64,000 nt of DNA from Galbibacter kalidii (lineage in GTDB: Bacteria > Bacteroidota > Bacteroidia > Flavobacteriales > Flavobacteriaceae), in the NCBI RefSeq assembly GCF_026241135.1, contig NZ_JAPFGA010000007.1:124001-188000 (forward strand). The letters are read 5' to 3'. Below, one piece after another: positions 30,301 to 34,593 of this stretch (within the stretch, counting starts at the first letter, position 1; each line of letters begins with the position of its first letter). The translations under genes and the position numbers were made by a program. Below the pieces are notes generated by a model. It ran no database searches. It had not been told where the DNA came from and saw nothing but the letters and a program-made list of their open reading frames with translations.

Positions 30301-30948
30301 GATAATACCGTTATTACCATAGGTTCAGAAAAAATAAAAACGAAAAAAATGGAAGCTGCTAAAAAAGAAGCCGGCACCGGTTATTTTAAACTCAATTGGA
30401 AAGCTGATGAAATCACCCAAAAAATGAGCGAGGTTAAAGTAGTCAACAAAAGCGATGTTACAGGTTACGGCGGTGTGTACTGGCAATATTTTGAAGATCT
30501 GGACAAGATAAAAACTGCCGAAGAATCCCCTTTATCAGTTAAAAAAGAACTATACCTTAAAAAGAGTACCGACTCAGGAAAGCAGCTGGTTCACATTAAC
30601 AATACCGAAGCTTTGAAAGTAGGTGATTTAATCACCGTTAGGATTGAAATCACCTCCGAGAATGATATGGAATTTATTCATCTCAAAGATATGCGTGCAG
30701 CCGGTTTAGAACCCATTGACGTACTTTCAGAATACAAATGGCAAGACGGATTAGGTTATTACCAAAGTACCAAGGATGTGGCAACGCATTTCTTCTTTGA
30801 TATCCTGCCAAAAGGCACTTATATCTTTGAATACGATTTAAGAGTAAACAATTCCGGAAATTTCTCTAATGGCATCTCTACCCTTCAAAGTATGTATGCC
30901 CCGGAATTCAGTGGGCATTCTAAAGGGATTAGGTTGAGAGTTGAATAA
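24391..30948 (+). CDS. Alpha-2-macroglobulin-family protein with inserted SusC-type TonB-plug module
   Basis: A 2185-residue secreted giant starting at a GTG. The leader ends in a possible lipobox (LLILIAC, Cys about 14). MG2 lies at about 584-690 (YIYLDRSIYRPGQTIYFKG), MG3 after VEEYKRPRFEV, and a bait-region domain at about 1070-1125 (ASMYDMSLDEF). Residues about 1211-1400 form an unexpected module: a CarboxypepD_reg-like domain (GTVTGQDGLPLPGVNVVIKG) and a complete SusC-type plug (QITIRGSSSVQDG, PLLIIDGV, SIYGAKGANGVIVITTKKG), without a barrel. The A2M core resumes at about 1410 (ETAFFFPHLTTDKDG). A thioester-type motif CAEQ is at 1641-1644, followed by the alpha-helical thioester domain. 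A2M proteins trap proteases in the periplasm or at the surface. No pbpC partner gene is adjacent. Confidence 0.93.
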   Translation: MKKLLPYLLILIACQFTYSQDYKKFWQEVEGHELEGKPKSALEVVDKIYRKSKRQKNTSQIIKCFLYHSKFINTTKEDSQDLIITDISSLIEESKFPTTAILESVYAQILEQYLNKNQYTIRNRSKTDSSTSSTDYKTWGIDKLTQEIEKHYRNSLQDEERLKNIPIGDFEVILTSGDKSEQYRPTLFDFLAHRAISFYSDEKYYVTRPKDEFIINDPVALGATADFVKEDFYTTDSVFSKRNALKLYQKLENFHLSKTNHLAYVDVLLKRLNFVKENGVFENKELIYDNRLKSLSNQFKGKEASSIINYQIAKDLYDTTTGDNSPKFNSKRKKALEICDKVIQDFPKSEGAHYCKTLKEKIENPFFNFKTEKYTIPNKPILAQVKFKNIDSVHVFAYKIPAKILPKGNYYWNRSTFDSIVKRKIRSAAPIKHKKFKLPNKNDYYQYSTEIVLPKFESGHYILIAGKNEAPKAFEDVLGYGAIAVSNMSVLSTNYDDYLSLKVLDRFTGNPIKKANVVVSEDFKTYKTGKTNSDGTFILKRPKKEYYDLEYTISSANDTVFKDFSLYQKNEYEDDGEDDWWEAKPYIYLDRSIYRPGQTIYFKGILIEQKNGVSSVVPNVYVSVIAYDTNDNEIKEFRLKTNKYGSVSGEFKLPSNVLTGEFYIEMDEDMNMDGDDDPYWEKIDDIEYRDVYFSVEEYKRPRFEVVMDPVTESYKFGDSILMSGDAKAFLGSNISGAEVKYTVKRETEHNWYFSSYHNSPDQVIKNGVTTTDDKGNFEVDFIATPDSTLTKAQKPIFNYVVSVDVTDINGETRSAQTSLRLGYHNIEMDLQLNPNMSTSSEEIIKIESKNLNGEIITSTGSLKIYQLQHPDRFLKERFWELPEIQSIPKEEFIALFPNISYDSTEVKVNWPRGSMVLEQELDTSGTSEITLKNLSKWQPGYYVALGTAINKQGDSITIEKEFTLKDANNNTPYQEAAVDYKILNSTFIEDGYVELLFTTPLDTVNLNLSAYYKEKSLLDKNVLLEKGNTKVKIPVRKSFTDKITVKYNYVKYNRFKQQSFDVRFAKAENFLNIETLSFRNHLKPDQPETWSFKITGVDKNTDAEVLASMYDMSLDEFKEHDWNANIGFNNYNYYSTPGTSADNYFNTENFRTFNNNIYGYGTTPYKSYKALYWFGFDFNGNIYTNKRYLRKLARQKALEASEDKSKSVRVGGGTISGTVTGQDGLPLPGVNVVIKGTSRGAQTDFDGNFTLETKKGDVLVFSYIGMVSTEATVVNNTVSVSMMESMEALEEVVTVGYGVQKEAAMSDSEVIGALQGSVAGVEIQKNTAGATQQITIRGSSSVQDGKKPLLIIDGVIQTEINYTANPEDIADTTVLKGEAATSIYGAKGANGVIVITTKKGMEEVMQVDARDNLKETAFFFPHLTTDKDGVISFNFDSPQALTKWKLMLLAHNKELAIGTVEKTAVTQKDLMVIPNPPRFLREHDTIVFSAKITNLTTEAMSGTSVLQLYDAVSMKAVDANFSNVDFNKNFNVTAKGSTNVSWKLVVPQGIQALQYKIVAKSGNFSDGEENILPVLTNRTLVTESKPIWVKPKTEKEVVLNGLKNNNSPTLKNHLFTLEYTSNPVWYAIKSLPYLMEFPYDCAEQTFSKYYSNAIAAHILNSNPKIKEVFDSWKKNNTDKSLLETNEELKSILLQETPWLKDVQSEAEQKQSLAELFDMEKLAEQEMYTLNKLDELQSASGGFPWFAGGRENEFITRHIVAGFGHIKQLNISSEYQYRTNEIVKKAIKYLDSEFINNYNRRKKYIKKEKDIHLNHGVIHYLYLRSFYLKEHPFNEETQKIVDYYLGKSKEDWLTMSLYGKAMMALYLHRMDKKKLSEDIIESLFENAVHSEENGMYWKDNKASWYWYQSPIETHALLIEVFSEIKNDKKITDELKLWLLQNKRTNNWETTKATTEAVYALLMHDSDWLSVTDNTVITIGSEKIKTKKMEAAKKEAGTGYFKLNWKADEITQKMSEVKVVNKSDVTGYGGVYWQYFEDLDKIKTAEESPLSVKKELYLKKSTDSGKQLVHINNTEALKVGDLITVRIEITSENDMEFIHLKDMRAAGLEPIDVLSEYKWQDGLGYYQSTKDVATHFFFDILPKGTYIFEYDLRVNNSGNFSNGISTLQSMYAPEFSGHSKGIRLRVE

Positions 30949-30962
30949 AAAATATACACATA

Positions 30963-30998
30963 ACAAAAAAGGAAACGCTAATCATTCAGCGTTTCCTT
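30963..30998 (-). terminator. Terminator of the slipin operon
   Basis: AAGGAAACGCT (30969-30979) and AGCGTTTCCTT (30988-30998) form a perfect 11-bp stem; read on the minus strand it is followed by TTTTTTGTT. It lies directly after the slipin stop codon. Confidence 0.9.
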
Positions 30999-31000
30999 GA

Positions 31001-32098
31001 CTATTTACCGGAAAAAATTTCCTTTAGTTGAGAAACCACATTTCCGTTTCCGGCTACGGTGATTTCACCAATCTTATCAGCAATTTTTTCCACATATTCC
31101 ATCTCTTTCAATTTGAAGAGCATTTCATTTTCATCCATCAACTTAGCAGTGTTGAGCAAGCTTCTAGTTGAAGCTGTTTCTTCACGCCTAGTGATGACGT
31201 TGGCTTGTGCCCTTTTTTGAGCTACAAGCACTTGGTTCATGATATCGCGCATGTCACCTGTCAAAATCACATCCCTGATACCGGTGTTAAGCACTTTTAC
31301 ACCCAATTTTTCAGCTTCTGTTTTAACAGTTTCAAACACAGCTTGCGCAATGTTTTCTTTGTTTTCCAAAAGCTCATCCAAGGTGTAAGTACCCACAAAG
31401 CCACGGATGGCCAATTGCAACAGTACATACAACTGCTTTTCGTAATCCTTGTTTTCCAACAACGCTTTTTCCACATCGGTTACTTTGTACTGTGTGTAAA
31501 AGTTGATACGGATGGTAGCCTTGTCTTTAGTCAACAATTCCTGTCCGGCAATTTCCAGTTGCAACTGCCTCATATCAGCCTTGGCGATTTTGATGGTAGT
31601 GTCGTTCCTCCAGAAACGATATGTACCGCTTCCCAAGGTTTTTACATACACATCATCCACGATAAGCACTGCTTTTTCATAAGCAGCGACCTCAAAGGCC
31701 CTGATGTACCTGGATACTTCGTAGTTATTGAACAAAGCCTTATCTACATTTTCAGTGATATAGATCTTGCTCAAATCAACATAAGTAAAACCATAGTCCA
31801 CCAAACCTTTCCAGAACAAATGCCTACCGGAAGTAAGCACGCCTTTGAAATTCTGGTTTTCAAACATCAAAACCAATTCGTTGTCCTTTACTTCTACCAC
31901 GTACAACAGACTTTTCAATGCCTCATCCTGAAGCAACACATCTGTTGAAACACTTGGATAGAATGCTTTGGACAAGTCATACTTCAAAATGGTCTCACCC
32001 AAACTCAACCAGTGTGTTCCGGTAGAGATAGTGCGTTTGTAGTCTCCTTTTCTGAAGACCAAACCTACTTTTCCTTTATTAATCCTTACTCTTTTCAT
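31001..32098 (-). CDS. Slipin-type SPFH (band 7) protein without membrane anchor
   Basis: A 365-residue SPFH/prohibitin-fold protein. Unusually it has no N-terminal transmembrane segment. Residues 1-150 instead contain three related beta motifs: GLVFRKGDYKRTISTGTHWL, ELVLMFENQNFKGVLTSGRH and AVLIVDDVYVKTLGSGTYRF. The SPFH core follows (LLTKDKATIRINFYTQYKV to NTGIRDVILTGDMRDIMNQV), then the helical, coiled-coil-like QVLVAQKRAQANVITRREET. Such slipins are reported near RtcB-type RNA ligases in RNA-repair gene sets. Here the gene is the last member of the minus-strand locus that carries the tRNA-like array, 460 nt downstream of it. No ligase is visible in the window. Confidence 0.9.
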   Translation of the reverse strand: MKRVRINKGKVGLVFRKGDYKRTISTGTHWLSLGETILKYDLSKAFYPSVSTDVLLQDEALKSLLYVVEVKDNELVLMFENQNFKGVLTSGRHLFWKGLVDYGFTYVDLSKIYITENVDKALFNNYEVSRYIRAFEVAAYEKAVLIVDDVYVKTLGSGTYRFWRNDTTIKIAKADMRQLQLEIAGQELLTKDKATIRINFYTQYKVTDVEKALLENKDYEKQLYVLLQLAIRGFVGTYTLDELLENKENIAQAVFETVKTEAEKLGVKVLNTGIRDVILTGDMRDIMNQVLVAQKRAQANVITRREETASTRSLLNTAKLMDENEMLFKLKEMEYVEKIADKIGEITVAGNGNVVSQLKEIFSGK

Positions 32099-32559
32099 CT
32101 GTTAAATATTTACTTCATTTAAAAATTGAACATAATGATGGCATTTTCCTTTTACAGAATTTGCCGGCTTTGACGTTACTGCCGCGGTTAATAACTTTCA
32201 AAGTTTATTTTTAGTCTCGTTCATTTTCTTTTAAAAACAACCGAAAGCAAACCATCTATCAGGTATGGAAACAAGACTCCCAATCCGGTTTGGAAATTCG
32301 TTTTGAGGAATGGGAAACAAAGGGGACATATAAATAATACGTTACCTCAGTTTCTGAAACCGCAAAAGGAATAACCTTCCTTGATTTTATAGCACATGTT
32401 TCAAAGTACTTTCCAGACTACTCTCCTGCACACAAGATGCCGGATTGCCGATCTGCTTTACAGTTGTTTTGTTTTAACAGTTTTGCTGACTGTTACTGTC
32501 ACGTTTTACAAGATGACACGCTTTGGAGCAGACCGGGTTACCCCATTCTGCAAATCAAC
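32099..32559 (-). other. Non-coding stretch between tRNA-like array and slipin gene
   Basis: About 460 nt without a supported ORF on the transcribed (minus) strand. Visible structure: GGGTT (32561-32557) paired with AACCC (32539-32535) just after the last tRNA-like element, and AACAGT...ACTGTT with a loop of seven bases around 32475-32494. It may be a long 5' UTR of the slipin gene or hold further diverged tRNA-like pieces that I could not identify. Confidence 0.45.
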
Positions 32560-32641
32560 CCATGTTAAAAGCATGGTGCTCTAGCCACCTGAGCTAAACG
32601 GTTTTCAAGACCGCTACAGGATTCGAACCTGTGCATCCAAG
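32560..32641 (-). ncRNA. Fifth tRNA-like element (P2), T-arm before D-arm
   Basis: Read 5' to 3' on the minus strand: CTTGG-ATGC, then a perfect T-arm ACAGG TTCGAAT CCTGT (32632-32616), AGCGGTC (32615-32609), a 5-nt gap, AACCGTT (32603-32597), TA, a D-arm GCTC AGGTGGCTA GAGC (32594-32578), A, and a complete anticodon arm CCATG CTTTTAA CATGG with UUU (Lys) at 32569-32567. AGCGGTC pairs with the downstream AACCGTT at 6 of 7 positions (one G-U), and CCATG pairs with the upstream CTTGG at 4 of 5. No T-arm follows the anticodon arm. This can be read as a circularly permuted tRNA or as two tRNA fragments. Confidence 0.55.
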
Positions 32642-32706
32642 TCTATCGTTCTACCTACTGAACTATCCGCCTATGACGGAGCGGGACTCGAACCCGCGAC
32701 CTATAG
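32642..32706 (-). ncRNA. Fourth tRNA-like element (P1), T-arm before D-arm
   Basis: Minus strand, 5' to 3': CTAT (32706-32703), AGGTC, a perfect T-arm GCGGG TTCGAGT CCCGC (32697-32681), TCCGTCA (32680-32674), one base, AGGCGGA (32672-32666), TA, a perfect D-arm GTTC AGTAGGTA GAAC (32663-32648), G, ATAGA (32646-32642). TCCGTCA pairs with the downstream AGGCGGA at 6 of 7 positions (one G-U) and ATAG pairs with CTAT, so acceptor and anticodon stems close only if the 3' half precedes the 5' half. No matching 5' half lies upstream. The upstream CTTACAC could be a Val(UAC) anticodon loop. Confidence 0.55.
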
Positions 32707-32748
32707 TGTAAGCCATTTTTTGGTAAACAGCCGAAACCTTCAAGTCAA

Positions 32749-32782
32749 GCTGCACATAAAACTACCATACACCTTGTGCAGC
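32749..32782. other. RNA hairpin within the array
   Basis: GCTGCACA (32749-32756) and TGTGCAGC (32775-32782) form a perfect 8-bp inverted repeat around an 18-nt loop, between the third and fourth tRNA-like elements. It is either part of the insertion-type RNA or a processing signal. Confidence 0.6.
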
Positions 32783-32821
32783 GTTTTATACAATGGTGCT
32801 ATACAGAAACACCCAACAAGA

Positions 32822-32852
32822 CCTGCTTGATATCATTCCCTGCAAAAGCAGG
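32822..32852 (-). other. Two mutually exclusive hairpins
   Basis: On the minus strand CCTGC TTTT GCAGG (32852-32839) can form, or the outer CCTGCTT (32852-32846) can pair with AAGCAGG (32828-32822). Both cannot exist together, which allows a structural switch just downstream of the third tRNA-like element. Confidence 0.5.
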
Positions 32853-32873
32853 AGTCTCTTATTAAAACACATG

Positions 32874-33064
32874 TCCCTCTTACCAGATTCGAACTGATAC
32901 TTTTGCTGGTGCAAACAGATTGACTCTAAATGCGCTTCCTTACTAATTTCGGTGCTTCTGCAAATTCTATTCATTAGCAAGCTCGTCGCTAACAACATCT
33001 TCCAATCACTCCATGGTTTCGATAAAATCTTTTACCACAGCTCTTCCCTTTAAGCTAAAGAGGT
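32874..33064 (-). ncRNA. Third tRNA-like element (P0): tmRNA-like domain with about 120-nt insertion
   Basis: Minus strand: ACCTCTT (33064-33058), TA, a D-arm GCTT AAAGGGAA GAGC (33055-33040), T, GTGGT (33038-33034), about 123 nt, ACCAG (32910-32906), then ATCAG TTCGAAT CTGGT (32898-32882), AAGAGGG (32881-32875) and A. The acceptor ACCTCTT/AAGAGGG pairs at 6 contiguous of 7 positions, the T-stem at 5 of 5, and GTGGT/ACCAG at 4 of 5, so a tRNA top half is complete while the anticodon loop is replaced by a long insertion with its own hairpins (33021-33036, 32974-32992). Alternative reading: two degenerate tRNAs, the second Leu-like with a TTTGC/GCAAA variable arm; a nearer AAGATGT (33001-32995) also pairs 6 of 7 with ACCTCTT. 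Confidence 0.5.
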
Positions 33065-33070
33065 ATTTTG

Positions 33071-33142
33071 TTGCCCCAAAAGGATTTGAACCCTTACCAC
33101 AAGAACCAAAATCTTATATGCTAGCCATTACACCATGGGGCT
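33071..33142 (-). tRNA. tRNA-Gln(UUG)-like gene
   Basis: A 72-nt cloverleaf: acceptor AGCCCCA/TGGGGCA with six G-C/A-U pairs and an A-A mismatch at 1-72, D-arm GTGT AATGGCTA GCAT, anticodon stem TAAGA/TCTTG with loop TTTTGGT (UUG at 33109-33107), four-base variable loop, T-arm AAGGG TTCAAAT CCTTT. The discriminator is A rather than the G expected for Gln, and CCA is not encoded. It begins 5 nt after the Asp-like element. The mismatch, A73 and weak D-stem suggest a specialised tRNA-like RNA rather than a normal translation tRNA. Confidence 0.7.
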
Positions 33143-33147
33143 GTTTG

Positions 33148-33220
33148 CAGTACCGACGGGGCTCGAACCCGTAACCTCCCGGTAGACAACCGGACACTCT
33201 AGCCTTTGAGCTACGGTACT
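33148..33220 (-). tRNA. tRNA-Asp(GUC)-like gene
   Basis: A 73-nt cloverleaf with a perfect 7-bp acceptor AGTACCG/CGGTACT, T8-A9, D-arm GCTC AAAGGCTA GAGT, anticodon stem TCCGG/CCGGG with loop TTGTCTA (GUC at 33187-33185), variable AGGTT, T-arm ACGGG TTCGAGC CCCGT and G73, the Asp discriminator. CCA is not encoded; CAAAC follows. It starts one base after the TAA of the TPR gene, an arrangement that makes separate promotion unlikely and implies cutting from the TPR transcript. A1-U72 and G10-U25 are unusual for Asp. Confidence 0.8.
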
Positions 33221-33221
33221 T

Positions 33222-33788
33222 TTATTTCTCCTTTCTTTTTTTGTTAGACTTCTTTTTTCCTGGTAACTTTTTTACCTTTTTCTTTTTCTTCTTTTGAATT
33301 CGCTTCACTTTTTTCTCTACCCTATTCAGCTCTCCTTCCACGTGGGTAACAAAACTGTTGTCTATGCTCAATTGCAAAGCTTCTTTATAGCTCTTTTTGG
33401 CTTTTTTATAGTTTGCTTGACTTTCGTAGAGCAAACCTTTTAAGAGCTTGAGCACAGTTTTGTCAGTGCCTTTTACTTTAAGGGCAAAATCGGCCAGTTT
33501 GTGTGCTTCTTCATATTCTTCATTCAGCAAAAGCACATGAACATACCCGGGATAAACCAATGGGCTTTCCATTCCGGCCGCCAAAGCTTCGGCATAAATG
33601 TTTTTTGCCGCTTCATAGTCCTTAAGCTGATAGGTATACAACTTGGCCAAAAGACAAAGTGCTTCAACGTTTTTACTGTCATATGACAAGGCGTAATTCA
33701 ACGATTCCACTGTTTCTCCTAAATCATACGGATAAGCATCCAGTGCCTTGAACAAATAAATATTATGTAATGTTGTTTCCATTTTCAC
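33222..33788 (-). CDS. TPR-repeat protein with lysine-rich C-terminal tail
   Basis: A 188-residue soluble protein. Two or three TPR-like helical hairpins are visible (about 38-72, ALCLLAKLYTYQLKDYEAAK; about 76-105; about 108-142, LLKGLLYESQANYKKAKKSY). From about residue 155 the protein is dominated by Lys/Arg (IQKKKKKKVKKLPGKKKSNK and on to the end), which would suit RNA or ribosome binding. There is no signal peptide. The stop codon is one base before the Asp-like tRNA, and a terminator plus leader ORF lie upstream. A partner of the tRNA-like RNAs is my inference; no family member of known function is recognised. Confidence 0.75.
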   Translation of the reverse strand: MKMETTLHNIYLFKALDAYPYDLGETVESLNYALSYDSKNVEALCLLAKLYTYQLKDYEAAKNIYAEALAAGMESPLVYPGYVHVLLLNEEYEEAHKLADFALKVKGTDKTVLKLLKGLLYESQANYKKAKKSYKEALQLSIDNSFVTHVEGELNRVEKKVKRIQKKKKKKVKKLPGKKKSNKKRKEK

Positions 33789-33870
33789 AAATCAATTCAG
33801 TTAAACAATATGCGCTAAGGCATAAGATTGATACTGTACGGATTTGTGTATTCTGGAATTTATCGGGAAT

Positions 33871-33910
33871 AAAAAAATCCGAAACAGTTTTTAATTGCTT
33901 CGGATTTTTT
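33871..33910 (-). terminator. Intrinsic terminator between leader ORF and TPR gene (possible attenuator)
   Basis: AAAAATCCGAA (33873-33883) and TTCGGATTTTT (33899-33909) pair perfectly over 11 bp around a 15-nt loop; on the minus strand the stem runs into a T-rich tract. It lies 19 nt after the leader ORF stop and about 85 nt before the TPR start, so read-through would be needed to express the locus. Confidence 0.8.
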
Positions 33911-33928
33911 CTGAGGATTTTTTTATGT

Positions 33929-34030
33929 TTAATGCCCATTATGGGCTTTCAGAAGAAAATACCGAAGCAGTAAACAAAACGACGCGGGGTCGTTATACTT
34001 TTGTCCTGATGTTGTAATATGCTTTTGCAT
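33929..34030 (-). CDS. 33-residue leader ORF upstream of the TPR/tRNA-like locus
   Basis: Minus-strand ORF of 33 codons, starting MQKHITTSGQKYNDPASF and ending LLKAHNGH, followed by TAA. It sits between the predicted promoter and the intrinsic terminator. Its codons include an AACGAC...GTCGTT hairpin (around 33977-33994) and a GCCCA TAA TGGGC hairpin near its end (33936-33948). Position and length are those of an attenuation leader peptide or upstream ORF. Whether it is translated cannot be told from one sequence. Confidence 0.45.
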   Translation of the reverse strand: MQKHITTSGQKYNDPASFCLLLRYFLLKAHNGH

Positions 34031-34068
34031 GGCTTCTTGTTTTTGTTATTAATTCTTAGCAGTTCTGT

Positions 34069-34114
34069 TTTGCAAACCGCGATGCAAATATGAAAACCAT
34101 TTTTTAAAATACAA
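34069..34114 (-). promoter_or_regulatory. Promoter with adjacent inverted repeat for the leader/TPR/tRNA-like locus
   Basis: On the minus strand TTG (34114-34112), a 19-bp spacer and CATATTTG (34092-34085) match the Bacteroidota TTG/TAnnTTTG consensus with one mismatch. The transcript would begin near 34078. Overlapping it, TTTGCA (34069-34074) and TGCAAA (34083-34088) form an inverted repeat that could be an operator. A perfect -24/-12 sigma-54 site was looked for and not found (spacing off by one). Confidence 0.5.
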
Positions 34115-34130
34115 ATAAAAATATCAATTT

Positions 34131-34593
34131 ATTTTATTGACTATCAGTTAGTTATGTTTATTTTGAAACATAAGGATTCTTGTCCGCTCAAGGGCAGATA
34201 CTGTGAATTTCAGTCAAAATACTGTTGCTCAATTGCTTACTTTTCAATGCTGGTATTATATGTTGTTAAACCTGATACTCAAATGTTTCAAAAAAAATTA
34301 GTTTATTTTCACTTTATATGATTTCAGTTATAAAACCCCATAAAAAAAGCGTCCAAAATAAAGTTTTGGACGCTTTGGTATTGTGTTTTTTATTTGGTTT
34401 TTCCCATCAAAAACCTAAAACTAACTGTAAAGCATCCGTTTTCCGAAGGAAAATATCATTCATCCCTCGAAAACACCACTGTGTGGGCAGTGATTTTAAT
34501 TCGATATGTACAGTTAATGGTTTCATTTGTGATACAAAGATGATTATTTTTTTTGAAAATGAAATAATCTACTTAAAAATTTGTTTCAACCTT
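34131..34593. other. Intergenic region upstream of the TPR locus and downstream of ppc
   Basis: No gene is supported; the plus-strand ORF here has no family features. It contains the ppc-side terminator at 34342-34376 and a CACTG/CAGTG hairpin near 34474-34489; the rest is AT-rich. Confidence 0.5.
34342..34376 (-). terminator. Terminator downstream of ppc
   Basis: AAAGCGTCCAAAA (34346-34358) and TTTTGGACGCTTT (34364-34376) form a perfect 13-bp stem; on the minus strand it is followed by a T run. It lies about 215 nt after the ppc stop codon. Confidence 0.85.

Noticed and set aside
32215-32338. Plus-strand protein-like stretch (RFEEWETKGTYK) opposite the slipin leader
   Set aside because: No start codon after the preceding stop, only about 40 codons, and no match to a family I recognise.
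32560-33220. Ordinary tRNA operon
   Set aside because: Only two of five units give a normal cloverleaf; the others lack proper acceptor or anticodon arms in normal order, and the array is fused to a protein-coding transcript.
34081-34105. Sigma-54 (-24/-12) promoter for the TPR locus, as in RtcR-controlled operons
   Set aside because: TGG and TTGC are present but the GG-GC spacing is one base too long; the TTG/TAnnTTTG reading fits better.
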